From a virus, in the IMG/VR virus record IMGVR_UViG_3300008261_000072, positions 1 to 38,350 of that record: 38,350 nt of DNA, one strand, 5' to 3'. The position numbers were made by a program, and so were the translations under genes. Of this stretch, positions 23,897 through 35,300 are shown piece after piece. The stretch's first letter is position 1, and each line of letters starts with the position of its first letter. The notes below the pieces were generated by a model. It was not told where the DNA came from and ran no database searches. It saw only the letters and a program-made list of their open reading frames with translations.

Positions 23897-24214
23897 GTGG
23901 AGAACGAGTACACAAAGCAAAGCACAGATACTCCTTACAGAGTAGAAGCTCTTCGTGAAGCTGCTCGAATAACTACTCAGGAGAGAAACGCTAACTATGG
24001 TGGACCTGAAGAAAACTTTACTAGAACAGCTAAAATTTGGTCAGTGATACTTGGTCAAGATATTTCTAATGAGCAAGTAGCTATGATGATGGTTGGTCTT
24101 AAAATGGCTCGTTTTGCTCATGGGTCTGGGTTTCAACCAGATACTTGGATAGATATTGCTGGCTATGCTGGATGTGGCTACGAAGTAGGAAAAATAGACT
24201 CAGAAAACATCTAA
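23897..24214 (+). CDS. DUF6378 family protein
   Basis: This protein (105 residues, GTG start) follows the DUF6378 pattern: LREAARITTQERNANYGGPE (about 19-38), NFTRTAKIWSVILG, VAMMMVGLKMARFAHG (about 61-76) and TWIDIAGYAGCGYEVG near the end. The family is small, helical and widespread in phages; its role is unknown. It sits in a run of closely packed small genes ahead of the first WhiB gene. The GTG directly follows the upstream TAA after two bases. Confidence 0.8.
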   Translation: MENEYTKQSTDTPYRVEALREAARITTQERNANYGGPEENFTRTAKIWSVILGQDISNEQVAMMMVGLKMARFAHGSGFQPDTWIDIAGYAGCGYEVGKIDSENI

Positions 24215-24233
24215 ATAATGTTAGGGAGCAAAA

Positions 24234-24509
24234 GTGTCAAAATTGACGCCGCCTTGGGAGTTTAAAGAAGCCCTCTGTGCTCAAATAGGTACAGAGGTCT
24301 TTTATTTAGAAGACAGAGATGAAGTTAAAGAACATGCTAAACAAGCAGACTACACTATGGCAAAAAAAGTATGTCAAATCTGTACTCATCTTGTTGAATG
24401 CAGTGAATGGGGTATAAATAAAGAAAAATTTGGACTTTGGGGCGGCCTTACTCCACAAGAAAGAAGATTTATAAGAAGAAAAAGACACATAGTTATAAAT
24501 GAAGAGTAG
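24234..24509 (+). CDS. whiB: WhiB-like Fe-S transcription regulator
   Basis: This protein (91 residues, GTG start, AGGGAGC upstream) has the four cluster-binding cysteines, Cys15, Cys47, Cys50 and Cys56, with the C-x2-C-x5-C spacing, followed by FGLWGGLTPQERR (66-78) and a basic tail (RRKRH). This is the complete WhiB layout. Host WhiB proteins bind the sigma factor and regulate transcription, and phage versions can take over this control, as mycobacteriophage TM4 WhiB is known to do. Its presence is the best evidence that the host is an actinobacterium. Confidence 0.92.
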   Translation: MSKLTPPWEFKEALCAQIGTEVFYLEDRDEVKEHAKQADYTMAKKVCQICTHLVECSEWGINKEKFGLWGGLTPQERRFIRRKRHIVINEE

Positions 24510-24542
24510 ACTAGTAACCTAACTTATTAGAAAGTAGGACTT

Positions 24543-24839
24543 ATGGCTGCAGAACCTGTCATAAGTCCGTTCCCTGTTTGTGAATCTTGCTGGATGGAAT
24601 CTCATGCAAAATGGGAGCCAGAAAGTATGGACAAAACTGGAAGAATATTAATGAGGCTAAAAGGTATAGAAGTGCCTCAAAAAATAAATAATGGAACTGT
24701 GGAAGTTTGCGCTATGTGTGGCGCAGTAACAATAGCTGGTATATATGAACTAAAGTTGACTAGTGAAGTTTATTTTACAAACAAACCAAGCCCAGATTTT
24801 GAATTAAATATTAACCCTACAGAGGAAGATCAGGAATAG
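24543..24839 (+). CDS. Small zinc-ribbon-like protein
   Basis: This protein (98 residues) has two cysteine pairs, Cys13/Cys16 (VCESCW) and Cys56/Cys59 (VCAMCG), that can form one zinc ribbon. An acidic tail (INPTEEDQE) follows. I do not recognise the family. Similar small proteins are common next to WhiB genes in actinophages. There are 33 bp between the WhiB stop and this ATG, holding AGTAGGAC as a weak ribosome-binding site. The next gene follows 3 bp after its stop. Confidence 0.75.
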   Translation: MAAEPVISPFPVCESCWMESHAKWEPESMDKTGRILMRLKGIEVPQKINNGTVEVCAMCGAVTIAGIYELKLTSEVYFTNKPSPDFELNINPTEEDQE

Positions 24840-24842
24840 TTA

Positions 24843-25178
24843 ATGAAAGACCAAAGACCAGGTGAGTCTTTATGGGAAGAGTGGCAAGGTCTTGGCTATG
24901 AAAACAAAGTAGAGTCTTCTGTGACTTATTATACTTTTGAACACATAGATTTAGATAATGATCTTGTCAGAAGAGCTCTAGCTTCAGCTTTACAAAGAGA
25001 CGGAGTTGCTATATCTCTTGGAGATGGCTTTGCTATGATAGAGAAAAGTGTTCCCTATTATGGTTGGTCTGGGTTCATAGAAGATGATAACGAGTACTCG
25101 GTATGCGACGAGCATGGTGAAACCGAATATGGGGACCTTATAGATTTGGTACTACCTACAACTTGGATAGAGATATAA
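24843..25178 (+). CDS. Hypothetical acidic protein
   Basis: I do not recognise this 111-residue protein. It contains ESLWEEWQGLGYENKVES, a helix (NDLVRRALASALQRDGVAIS) and an acidic C-terminal half with YYGWSGFIEDDNEYSVCDEH. It is compact, without signal or membrane segments. Three bases separate it from the zinc-ribbon gene, so the two share a transcript. After it comes the longest non-coding gap of this block, with repeated TATAGT elements. Confidence 0.7.
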   Translation: MKDQRPGESLWEEWQGLGYENKVESSVTYYTFEHIDLDNDLVRRALASALQRDGVAISLGDGFAMIEKSVPYYGWSGFIEDDNEYSVCDEHGETEYGDLIDLVLPTTWIEI

Positions 25179-25191
25179 TTAAATAATTACA

Positions 25192-25251
25192 TATAGTGAC
25201 ATAATCGTGTCTAATCGTATATTTTAATAGTTTATAGTCTACTATAGTCAT
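25192..25251 (+). promoter_or_regulatory. Candidate promoter/operator before second WhiB-like gene
   Basis: This AT-rich gap holds three TATAGT boxes (25192-25197, 25233-25238, 25243-25248, the last overlapping the inverted arm), a 6-2-6 inverted repeat (TATAGT-CT-ACTATA, 25233-25246) and two TAATCGT direct repeats (25202-25208, 25212-25218) exactly one helical turn apart. No ribosome-binding site stands before the GTG at 25252. A -10 box at 25233-25238 would start the transcript only a few bases ahead of that GTG. Confidence 0.45.
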
Positions 25252-25746
25252 GTGTGGAAACCTTCTGACAATCTAAACTGGCAAGAAAACGCAACTTGTG
25301 CAAAACCAAGCAATAGACATGCTATAAATTGGTTTTTCTCTAAAGATTTTAATGAAAAGTATGCTGCAAAAAATATGTGTTTTACTTGCCCAGTACGCTC
25401 TCAATGTTTACAATGGGCTTTAGAGCATAGACAAATATGGGGTATATGGGGCGGTAAAGATGAAGTAGATATTCGCAGAGCTCTTTCTGTGTCCTATAAA
25501 GGTGAAGAAACTAGAAGACGTAGATATCCTAATTGTCCATTTTGTACTGCTAGACCCTCTAAATTAGAAACATCGGTAGAGCAGCTTCCTGATGGAGGTA
25601 GATGGACTACTGCAAAAGTAGTGACTTGTACAGAATGCGGATTTGCTTGGAGAAGTCGCACTAGCGCTAATGCCGTCGAGTCCTATAAACTTGATAGACT
25701 AGATAAGTCAAAAAAGAAGAAAAAGACGAAACGGAAAACAACATGA
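25252..25746 (+). CDS. WhiB-like protein fused to a C-terminal zinc ribbon
   Basis: This protein (164 residues, GTG start) has a WhiB domain first: Cys16, then Cys43, Cys46 and Cys52 (MCFTCPVRSQC), and WGIWGGKDEVDIRRA (63-77). After a basic linker come Cys95/Cys98 (NCPFC) and Cys126/Cys129 (CTEC), a zinc ribbon, and a final lysine-rich stretch (SKKKKKTKRK). WhiB proteins are usually 80-130 residues and end shortly after the WGG motif, so the second domain is unusual and probably adds DNA or RNA contact. The start lacks a ribosome-binding site and follows a candidate promoter. The next gene overlaps its stop (ATGA). Confidence 0.85.
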   Translation: MWKPSDNLNWQENATCAKPSNRHAINWFFSKDFNEKYAAKNMCFTCPVRSQCLQWALEHRQIWGIWGGKDEVDIRRALSVSYKGEETRRRRYPNCPFCTARPSKLETSVEQLPDGGRWTTAKVVTCTECGFAWRSRTSANAVESYKLDRLDKSKKKKKTKRKTT

Positions 25747-26327
25747 CAGAAAACCTTCCTAACTGGTTTGCAAGCGACGGGTTAAAAAATTTTGAGACCC
25801 ATTTAGTAAAAGAGTTTTCTGATAAACCAATAAAATCTTTACAAATTGGAGCTTATAAAGGTGATGCAAGTATTTGGTTATACAATAACATTTTAAAGAA
25901 AAACTCTGATTCCTTTTTAGTAGATATCGATACTTGGGAAGGCTCTGAAGAGCCTAGCCATAAAAATATGAATTGGGGCTCCATAGAAGAGACTTATGAT
26001 TTCGTTACTCAGGAGGGGCAAGCTGACGGATCAATAATAAAATATAAAGGGACAAGTGACAGATTTTTTAAAGAAAATGAAAAAACTTTTAATTTTATAT
26101 ATGTAGACGGAGACCATACTGCTTACGGTGTTATAAAAGATGCAATAAACTCTTACGAATACTTAGATGTAGGCGGTATTCTAGCTTTTGACGACTATAG
26201 ATGGTCTGCTGGATTAGGTCCTTTAAAAGAACCTAAAATGGCTATAGACTTCTTTTCAGATATATACAGAGATAAAATTAAACTTATATTTAGAGATTAT
26301 CAGTGCTGGTATAGAAAGGTAGCTTAG
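25743..26327 (+). CDS. Class I SAM-dependent methyltransferase
   Basis: This protein (194 residues) looks like the Methyltransf_24 type. Motif I is SLQIGAYKGDAS (about 32-43), followed by FLVDIDTWEG at the second strand (about 58-67), FIYVDGDHTAYGVIKDA (about 117-133) and GGILAFDDYRW (about 144-154). Relatives often act on sugars or small molecules, and they are frequent beside glycosyltransferases; a DNA substrate is not suggested because there is no target-recognition domain. It overlaps the WhiB-ribbon gene by 4 bp and is followed after 1 bp by the GT2 gene, so methylation and glycosylation are probably linked. Confidence 0.75.
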   Translation: MTENLPNWFASDGLKNFETHLVKEFSDKPIKSLQIGAYKGDASIWLYNNILKKNSDSFLVDIDTWEGSEEPSHKNMNWGSIEETYDFVTQEGQADGSIIKYKGTSDRFFKENEKTFNFIYVDGDHTAYGVIKDAINSYEYLDVGGILAFDDYRWSAGLGPLKEPKMAIDFFSDIYRDKIKLIFRDYQCWYRKVA

Positions 26328-26328
26328 T

Positions 26329-27399
26329 ATGAAAGTAGCTGTATACACAATCGCTCTTAACGAAAGACAGTTTGTTGAGAAATGGTTTGAATCTGCAAAA
26401 GATGCAGACTATTTAATGATTGCAGACACTGGATCAACTGATGGAACTATTGAACGAGCTAGAGAGCTGGGAATAGTTGTATACAGTATAAAAGTAACTC
26501 CATGGAGATTTGATGACGCAAGAAACGCTGCTCTTGCACTTCTTCCAGAAGACATCGATATGTGTGTTTCTCTAGACATGGACGAAGTCCTTGCTCCAAA
26601 TTGGAGAGAACCTTTAGAAGACCTTTGGAAACGTGGAGTAACTAGACCAAGATATAAGCATATTTGGTCTTGGAATGATGACGGATCGCCTGGATTAGAA
26701 TTTAGCTACGATCATATACATGCTAGAAAAGGTTATAGATGGAGACATCCTGTACACGAGTGTTTATATGTATATGGGATGGATGAAGTCCAAGAATGGA
26801 CAGATAAAATAGAAACTCATCACCATCCAGATCCAACCAAAAGCAGATCTCAATACCTTCCTCTTCTTTCTATGTCAGTAAAAGAAGATCCGTGGAACGA
26901 TAGAAATGCTTTTTACTATGGAAGAGAGTTGTATTTTTACGGAAAATACAGTGAAGCAGCCGTAGAACTGCAAAGACATTTAGATCTTCCTACAGCCCGC
27001 TGGGCACCAGAAAGAGCTGCATCAATGAGATTTATTGGAAAGTCTCTACCAGACGAAGCAGAAAAATGGTTTAGAAGAGCTGTACATGAAGCTCCTGGAA
27101 GAAGAGAGCCTTTTGTAGATTTAGCAAAACTCTACTATCAAAACCAAGAATGGGATAAATGTTTAGAGGCAGCTAAAGAAGCAATAGCTATAAAAGAAAA
27201 ACCTCTAGAGTATTTATGTGAGGCAGAAGCTTGGGGGTATGCTCCTTGGGACTATGCAGCTATAGCAGCTTTCAATTTAGGTCTTGTAGATGAATCTATT
27301 TTGTATGCTCAGGAAGCATATCGAATTGAACCTACCGATGAACGACTAAAGGAAAACCTAAAAGCTTGTTTAGCAGCTAAAAGTTTTAAACCTCAGTGA
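26329..27399 (+). CDS. Family 2 glycosyltransferase with TPR tail
   Basis: This protein (356 residues) has the GT-A fold at residues 1-180: VAVYTIALNERQFVEKW (3-19), IADTGSTDGT (31-40), a DMDEV metal motif near 86-90, and a WRHPVHECLY segment near 143. The C-terminal half has TPR-like helices (YSEAAVELQRHLDL, PDEAEKWFRRAVHEAPGRRE, EWDKCLEAAKEAI), which usually hold a protein partner or acceptor. It is the last plus-strand gene; its 3' end overlaps the 3' end of the convergent subtilase by 14 bp. A protein acceptor such as a fibre is plausible; the donor sugar is unknown. Confidence 0.85.
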   Translation: MKVAVYTIALNERQFVEKWFESAKDADYLMIADTGSTDGTIERARELGIVVYSIKVTPWRFDDARNAALALLPEDIDMCVSLDMDEVLAPNWREPLEDLWKRGVTRPRYKHIWSWNDDGSPGLEFSYDHIHARKGYRWRHPVHECLYVYGMDEVQEWTDKIETHHHPDPTKSRSQYLPLLSMSVKEDPWNDRNAFYYGRELYFYGKYSEAAVELQRHLDLPTARWAPERAASMRFIGKSLPDEAEKWFRRAVHEAPGRREPFVDLAKLYYQNQEWDKCLEAAKEAIAIKEKPLEYLCEAEAWGYAPWDYAAIAAFNLGLVDESILYAQEAYRIEPTDERLKENLKACLAAKSFKPQ

Positions 27400-28950
27400 A
27401 TGTGAAAGGTCTTTGACCTTTCATAGGCATATAACAAACTCTGTTATTTCCTCCATGTAAAGCTGTAGACACTGCATAGTCATTAGTTAAACCAGTGTCT
27501 CTCAGCTGTGCCTGAGACTTAGAAATCATCCACCTAACTACCTGAGATGGGGTCCAGTCTGGATGAGCTTGTAGAACTAATGCGGCTAGTCCAGCAACTT
27601 GCGGTGAAGCCATAGAAGTTCCTCCTAAAATGTCTTGTTTAAAATTTGAATTTTCGTTATATGGAAAACTAGTCGCACCATCGTTTGTTTCACTCATTGC
27701 ACTTAGAATTCTTGATCCAGCTGCATATAGTGTGATGGCTGGGCCAGAATTGCTAAAAGAAGACTTAGTATCTAAACCACCAAAAGTTCCAGAACCTAAA
27801 GAACCAACATCAAAACCAAAACTAGTTCCAACTGTTGGAGATCCTTTTCTATGATAATAGAAAGTACCAAAACCAGTTAAATTAATACTATTATCATAGT
27901 CTATTCCGCCTAAAATATCGGCTTTTACACTGTCATTTCCAGCAGCATTACATACAACCACTCCAGCTGCTATCAGCTGAGCAATGTCTGCATCTGTTGA
28001 AGACACTTTATAAGGGAATCCATAAACCCCATTACCATAAGAAGCTCCTGTATGTCCTTTAGCTGTATCTCTAACTGAACCAGTCCAAGGTGTTCCTCTA
28101 TATGTACCACCGTTTACTGCATAAGTAGTGCCACCACTAAAAGAGAAAGAAAAAGCATTATCGTTTGTTCTCCAAAAAATACTATAACCCCAACTGTTAT
28201 TTATTACAGTAGGTCTTGTATTATTTTTTGCTTGATGCCAACCTAGTAAAACATCAAAAGCTTGAGCTATAGATAATCCGTTTCCTGGATCTGGAGCTCC
28301 TTTTAGATCATTTAACTTTATAGCATAAATACGAGCATTTTTTGCCCATCCAAAAGTTTTGCCAGCTACAGTTCCAGCAACGTGAGTTCCATGTCCATCG
28401 TAATCTGTGTAAAAATTTGCTGGCATAGTACCTGGAACACCACTGGCAGCGAACCAATCTATTTGTTGAAGTCTGCTATTCCCCTGAGCATCTTGCCATT
28501 CTGGGTGATCTGCTTGTATCCCGCTATCTAAGATAACAACATCTACCCCAGTTCCATCTAAAACATAATCGTAAGTTCCGCCTGGATCTGCTGTAGAAGT
28601 ACCAAAAACATTAGTAGTATTTGTATGACGTAAAAGACCCCAGTTACCTTTTCCTAGCTCAGCGCCAGTAGTTTTACTAAAATTAGAATCTTGAAATGCA
28701 AATTTTGTTACTGGAACAGAAGATGGATCAAAAACATCTACTACTCTAGGATCATTTTTAAGAGCTTCAGCTTCCTCTTCAGTAAGTAGATAATTAGTGT
28801 TTAGTTGATTAATAGCTCTTTCATCGGAAACTTCTACAGATCTATTAGGTACAGTGTTAGATGAAGTATTGTCAGAAACTAAATCATCCCAAACAGAATC
28901 AGTGTCTTCTAAACTAGATGTCGTGACTATATATTCTTTAAAGTCACTCA

Positions 28951-28951
<1 letters not shown>
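27386..28951 (-). CDS. Subtilisin-like serine protease (S8) in fibre operon
   Basis: This protein (521 residues) has the complete catalytic set: Asp142 (VILDSGIQADH), His187 (DGHGTHVAG), oxyanion Asn339 (AAGND) and Ser446 (GGTSMASPQVAG). Residues 50-80 (LTEEEAEALKNDPRVVDVFD) resemble the end of an I9-type inhibitor/chaperone propeptide. There is no signal peptide, so it is made in the cytoplasm and either joins the virion or works during assembly. The ATG overlaps the stop of the collagen-like fibre gene (TAATG), so both are made together. It may cut host surface protein, process fibres, or act after lysis. A 60-residue Gly/Thr/Ser-rich insertion lies around 250-310. Arginine is mainly AGA. 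Confidence 0.9.
27403..27423. terminator. Hairpin at the convergent gene junction
   Basis: A perfect 9-bp inverted repeat (TGAAAGGTC 27403-27411, GACCTTTCA 27415-27423) with a 3-base loop lies just after the GT2 stop and inside the last codons of the subtilase. It lacks a T-run on either side, so it may stop or slow opposing transcripts without being a textbook terminator. Confidence 0.5.
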
Positions 28952-30828
<1,877 letters not shown>

Positions 30829-30844
30829 GGTTTTCCTTTCGTCC

Positions 30845-32350
30845 CTAGATTGCGCTTAGCGCCTTATGAATTATAGACCCTGTCATAACTGCATGTTTCT
30901 GACAAATGTATCTGTAACCTCCAGAAGCAGGTGTCATAGGGACATTCCAGTAAATTGTTCCAGATCCTTTAGCTTGAGCCTGTGCACCAACACTTACTTC
31001 TCCACTTACACTTATATGGGTTATTCCTGTTTCTATATTAACAAAACCAGACCCTGTGTCTTCTTGAATAAGAAATGGATGAGCTAACAAGCCTTGTAGT
31101 TTAAAAGCAATAGTGGTTCCACCTAAAACATAAACTGAAGGGTTATCACCAGAATAATGACTGCTTACTAAATAAGCACTAGCTCCATTATTAGTTACTT
31201 GAAGTTGTGCAATAGCTGGTTTAACTACATCTACAGTAACTCCAGCGCTTACAGCGTCGGTTAAATCGTTAAATTGAGTACTAGATTGTGGTCCAGTAGG
31301 TCCAGTAGGTCCTTCAGGTCCAGTAGGTCCTGTTACAGTACTAGCTGCACCAGTTGCACCTGTAGGTCCAGTATCTCCTGTTGCGCCAGTAGCTCCCGTT
31401 GGTCCTGTAGGGCCAGGAATAGTAGAAGGAGCACCTGTAGATCCTGTTGGACCTGTAGGACCAGCAATATTTCCTACATCATTCCAAGAAGTTCCGTCCC
31501 AGACATAAACTTTATTACTTTCTCCAGTAACAAAATAAGCGTGACCTACAGTTGCACCAGTTGGTAGTAGTCCTATAGTTGCAACACTTCCTTGAACTTG
31601 AAGAGTTGTTCCTTGTGGACCAGTTGCTCCAACTGGGCCAGGACCACCGCCAGGTCCAGTAGGACCTGTAGGTCCTTCAACTCCACCAATTCCAGCAGGA
31701 CCAGTTGCTCCCGTAGGTCCTGTTGCACCAGTTGGTCCAGTAGGACCTCCAGAAGGTCCAGTTGGACCTGTAACACCTTGCGGGCCTGTTGGTCCTGTAG
31801 ATCCTGTAGTTGGAGTAGCTCCAGTTCCAACAGTTTCCCAGCCATTTTCTGTTTTTACTTCAAGTGCGCCAAAACCATCATTTATTTCTGTATTAAATCT
31901 TACATAACCTACCTCTGCAGATCCTCGACGCTCTGCAGTAGTTCCTTTATCTAAATAAAGAGTATTGTTTAATCCTCTAATTTCTTTATTAGTAAAAGTT
32001 TGAACTATGTTTTCAATTAAACCTAGTTCTTCTTGGACCATACCGTTTAATGTGAAAGAAACTGTATTTGTATTAGATCTTACATATAAAGAATCTCCAT
32101 CACTAACAGCAAATCTAAATGTCTCAAAAGAAGAACCTATTGGAAGAACTAGATTAAAAGCAATATAACCGTACTGGGTAGTTAGTACAGCATTAGATGG
32201 GACAATCCAAATACTTACTCTAGTTATTGGATTTGCAGTTACAGCTCTATTTGCGGCAACTACTGACACTAAATGTGCAGAGTTAAAGGTCGTTAAACTA
32301 GTGTCGGTGTTAGCCGCAGGATTAGAGATTGCAAGTCGTTGTATCGCCAT
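30845..32350 (-). CDS. Collagen-like fibre with C-terminal cupredoxin-like domain
   Basis: This fibre (501 residues) has an N-terminal attachment domain (1-105) paralogous to that of the 625-residue fibre, a linker ([20 protein letters not shown]), collagen repeats at about 183-247 and 297-355, and one bead module (248-297, [15 protein letters not shown]). The C-terminal domain (about 380-498) looks like a plastocyanin-type cupredoxin: [20 protein letters not shown] with His424, and [16 protein letters not shown] with Cys483, His486 and Met489. These four residues match type 1 copper ligands, although Met is two residues nearer to His than in plastocyanin. AGGAGA precedes the start. The domain would sit at the tip of the fibre. 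Confidence 0.8.
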   Translation of the reverse strand: MAIQRLAISNPAANTDTSLTTFNSAHLVSVVAANRAVTANPITRVSIWIVPSNAVLTTQYGYIAFNLVLPIGSSFETFRFAVSDGDSLYVRSNTNTVSFTLNGMVQEELGLIENIVQTFTNKEIRGLNNTLYLDKGTTAERRGSAEVGYVRFNTEINDGFGALEVKTENGWETVGTGATPTTGSTGPTGPQGVTGPTGPSGGPTGPTGATGPTGATGPAGIGGVEGPTGPTGPGGGPGPVGATGPQGTTLQVQGSVATIGLLPTGATVGHAYFVTGESNKVYVWDGTSWNDVGNIAGPTGPTGSTGAPSTIPGPTGPTGATGATGDTGPTGATGAASTVTGPTGPEGPTGPTGPQSSTQFNDLTDAVSAGVTVDVVKPAIAQLQVTNNGASAYLVSSHYSGDNPSVYVLGGTTIAFKLQGLLAHPFLIQEDTGSGFVNIETGITHISVSGEVSVGAQAQAKGSGTIYWNVPMTPASGGYRYICQKHAVMTGSIIHKALSAI

Positions 32351-32359
32351 TGTAATCTC

Positions 32360-35300
32360 CTATGCCTGAGCTTCAGCCCATGACATCTTTGCAGCTGTTA
32401 ATGTATTAGATCCAGTTAACCTAGACACTGCAATTGTTAAAATGTCTGGTCCATCTGGGAAGATAGAGTCTCCACCAAGAATAGAGTTAGACAACTCAAA
32501 CAATGTGCTAAGAGGAACTGTAGTTGTAGATTCTGTACCACCAGATCCACCAGACGCTCTAAAGTTGTAAACCTGAACTCCACCAGAAACAGTATCTTGA
32601 GCTGTGTGCTCAACTACTTGGGTAAGTGATGGAGAATCTACTGGGGCAAAGTTTAAGTTGTTTAGACGTGGATTCAAAAGAATCTTGACATCTACCAACT
32701 GATTAGTAGAAACAGAAACTTCTTGCAATCTAAGTTGCATTCGGTTAATAACGTCTCTATCTCCTAGCTTTCCAGTCAAACCTTCAGATACTGAAGGAGA
32801 TAGACGTAGTGAGAGAAGAGGTTGGTAGTTAGGTCCAGAAGTATTATTTAATGATCCATCTGGATATAAGAAGTATGTATACTGAACGTTTCCTTGGGTT
32901 GTAAAGTTTAGAACTTCAGCTATAGCAATAGTTGTAGAAGCAATTGCAGTAACTGTTTGAGTTCCACTAACGTTAAATGTAAAACTAGTTGGGCTTGTTA
33001 CAGACACTGGACCAACATAATCTGGAATATTGGCTACACCAGATGCATAAACACCGACGTTATTATTTCCAGTGTTAGGTATGTTGTGGTTATTTGTAGT
33101 AGTTACAGTAACTGTGCTGCCAGATCTAGCAACAGTGATGGCTTGAGTGGCTCCCAAGCTAATAGTTGCAGTGAGAGGAGTTAAATGTATTAGGTTTGCA
33201 GAGTTAACAAAAGCTCTATACTTAACATTATTTGTTAAGTTTGCAAAAGAGTTAGATCCAATAACTTGAGTTGCTGGATTTAAAGTATTTACTCCTGGAA
33301 GACCGTTTGTTGCTACAGAAGTAAACTGTAGTATGTCTCCAGTTGCAAAACCGTGACTCTGAACCGTAAACAAATCTGTTGATAAATTGATACCGCCAGA
33401 TGCGAATGACTTTGCTGTTGTTCCAGGAACACCGAGAGTCTGGCTACCTGCAGTAAAGAGGTAAGCATTATCGTCATCAAAACGACCATCCATCATAACC
33501 GAAGTACCCCAGTGGAAGAGGTATGGAATGTATGTAGGGTTTAGATTAGTGACAACTTCATATCTAGCTGGCAAGTTACCAGAACGGAAATATGACTCGA
33601 ATAAATTATTGTTGTGGACAAATTCGTGAACATATTGAACTTGACCTTCTACCGTCTTAAATCCAAAGCGGATCTTTCCAGCTCCGTACCATGAGTAGTC
33701 TATGTAGCTCATCTGGATACGGCTAAGGTCAAGGTTATATCCTGTAGGTCCAGAACCATCGCAGACATCTAGAGACCAGCTGGATTGAGGAATTTTTGTA
33801 TCAACTGTCTTAGTTACGATAATACCTGACTTAGCAGGAGTAAACGAGTGGATAGTAGTAGTTCCTGTCGTAGATAAATCAACGACGCTAACAGAGTCTG
33901 GAGATGCTTTTAGTTTAAAGGAGTTGTTATCTATAAGATCTACATAGTATGTACGACCATTGATAAGACCACCGATAACTTCACCATCAATAGAGTTATA
34001 TACAACTGGAAGTAGGTTACTAAATCCGTGTCCAATGATTGCAAATACGTTTGTTGTAGTATTTACTACAGCTTGAGGATTAAACTCTTTTTCTGTTCCA
34101 GAAGCTCCTTTATACTCTGGTCTAACAGACATTCTTGTGTCAGATTCAATTTCAGTAATTCTATAGCTTTGACCTCTCATAACTACAAAATCACCTACAT
34201 CTAGCTGAGCTTGGAAGCTAGTATTTGTTCCAAATATAAGTTCGCTACCCTGAAGAGCAGCTACGGTTCCAGCAATCTGCTGAGTTGAAGAACGACGAAC
34301 ACAGTAGATATCTGTTCCATCAAACTCGAAGAACATACCGTTCTGGAAATCGAACATACCAGAACGTACAGCTCCGTTAGTCCATTCACGAACATAGAAT
34401 TGAGGGAATCCAAATGCTCTAGTTTCTGGAATAGGTTGCCCAGCTGGGAATCTAAAGGTTGTTAAATCTACTACTGTTACTTGGAAATCTCCATTATAGA
34501 CTGTGCTTACGTTTCCAAATGAATCTAAAGCCTGAGCAATTCTCACAAACAGACCTGACACCAAACCATGAGGTCTGCGTGTCTTAGCTTCTATAGTTGT
34601 AGTTGAGAACTTAGTTAAGCTTTCAATATCGATAGATGGTTGGAAGTTAATACCGCAAGAAGTCTGTAGACCCTTACCTGACTGGTAACGGAAGTACTTA
34701 CGAGTCTGACGGATAATCTGTCCATACGATGTTTTTGCACCGACAGACATTTCTACACCACCGTCGAATGGACGGTGTAGAGAATACCCTTGAGGGCGTA
34801 CATATACGAATGTTGGGTATGAATATGAAATACCGTTGTATGCAGAAGCATAAGGACGGTCTACAGTAATCTGGGTATCAGAACCGATAGCAGCAATTCT
34901 TCGAATAATTGGTCCTACTGGAACTGTTCTTGTTAATGTAAATAAAGATCCAGTTCCTTGAGTACTGAAATCTACAGCATTAGTATTGTTTGTTGCATCT
35001 GCGGCAGAATTGTGCAAAGTAATTTCTGTACCAGATACAGCTCTTACAAAGTAGTAGTAGCCATCTACAAGTGGGCTAGGAGCCACTCCACCGCCAGCAG
35101 AGAATTTAACAGAATCCCCAGTGCTATATGTATGAGCTTTTGTTACTCTATTGGTTATAACATTTACATCACCTGAAGCAAAAGTTATAGAGTTTGTAGT
35201 GTTCGGTGGGAAAATACGGAATCTATCTCCTACCTTAAGAATCTTTGAAAATGCAGTACCTGTTCCATTTACAAGAACAGATCCAGATGCAATGCTGATA

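Noticed and set aside
31592-31954. A Ser/Cys/Arg-rich plus-strand open frame.
   Set aside because: It is antisense to the collagen-like fibre gene and its composition is the mirror of Gly-Pro-Thr codons.
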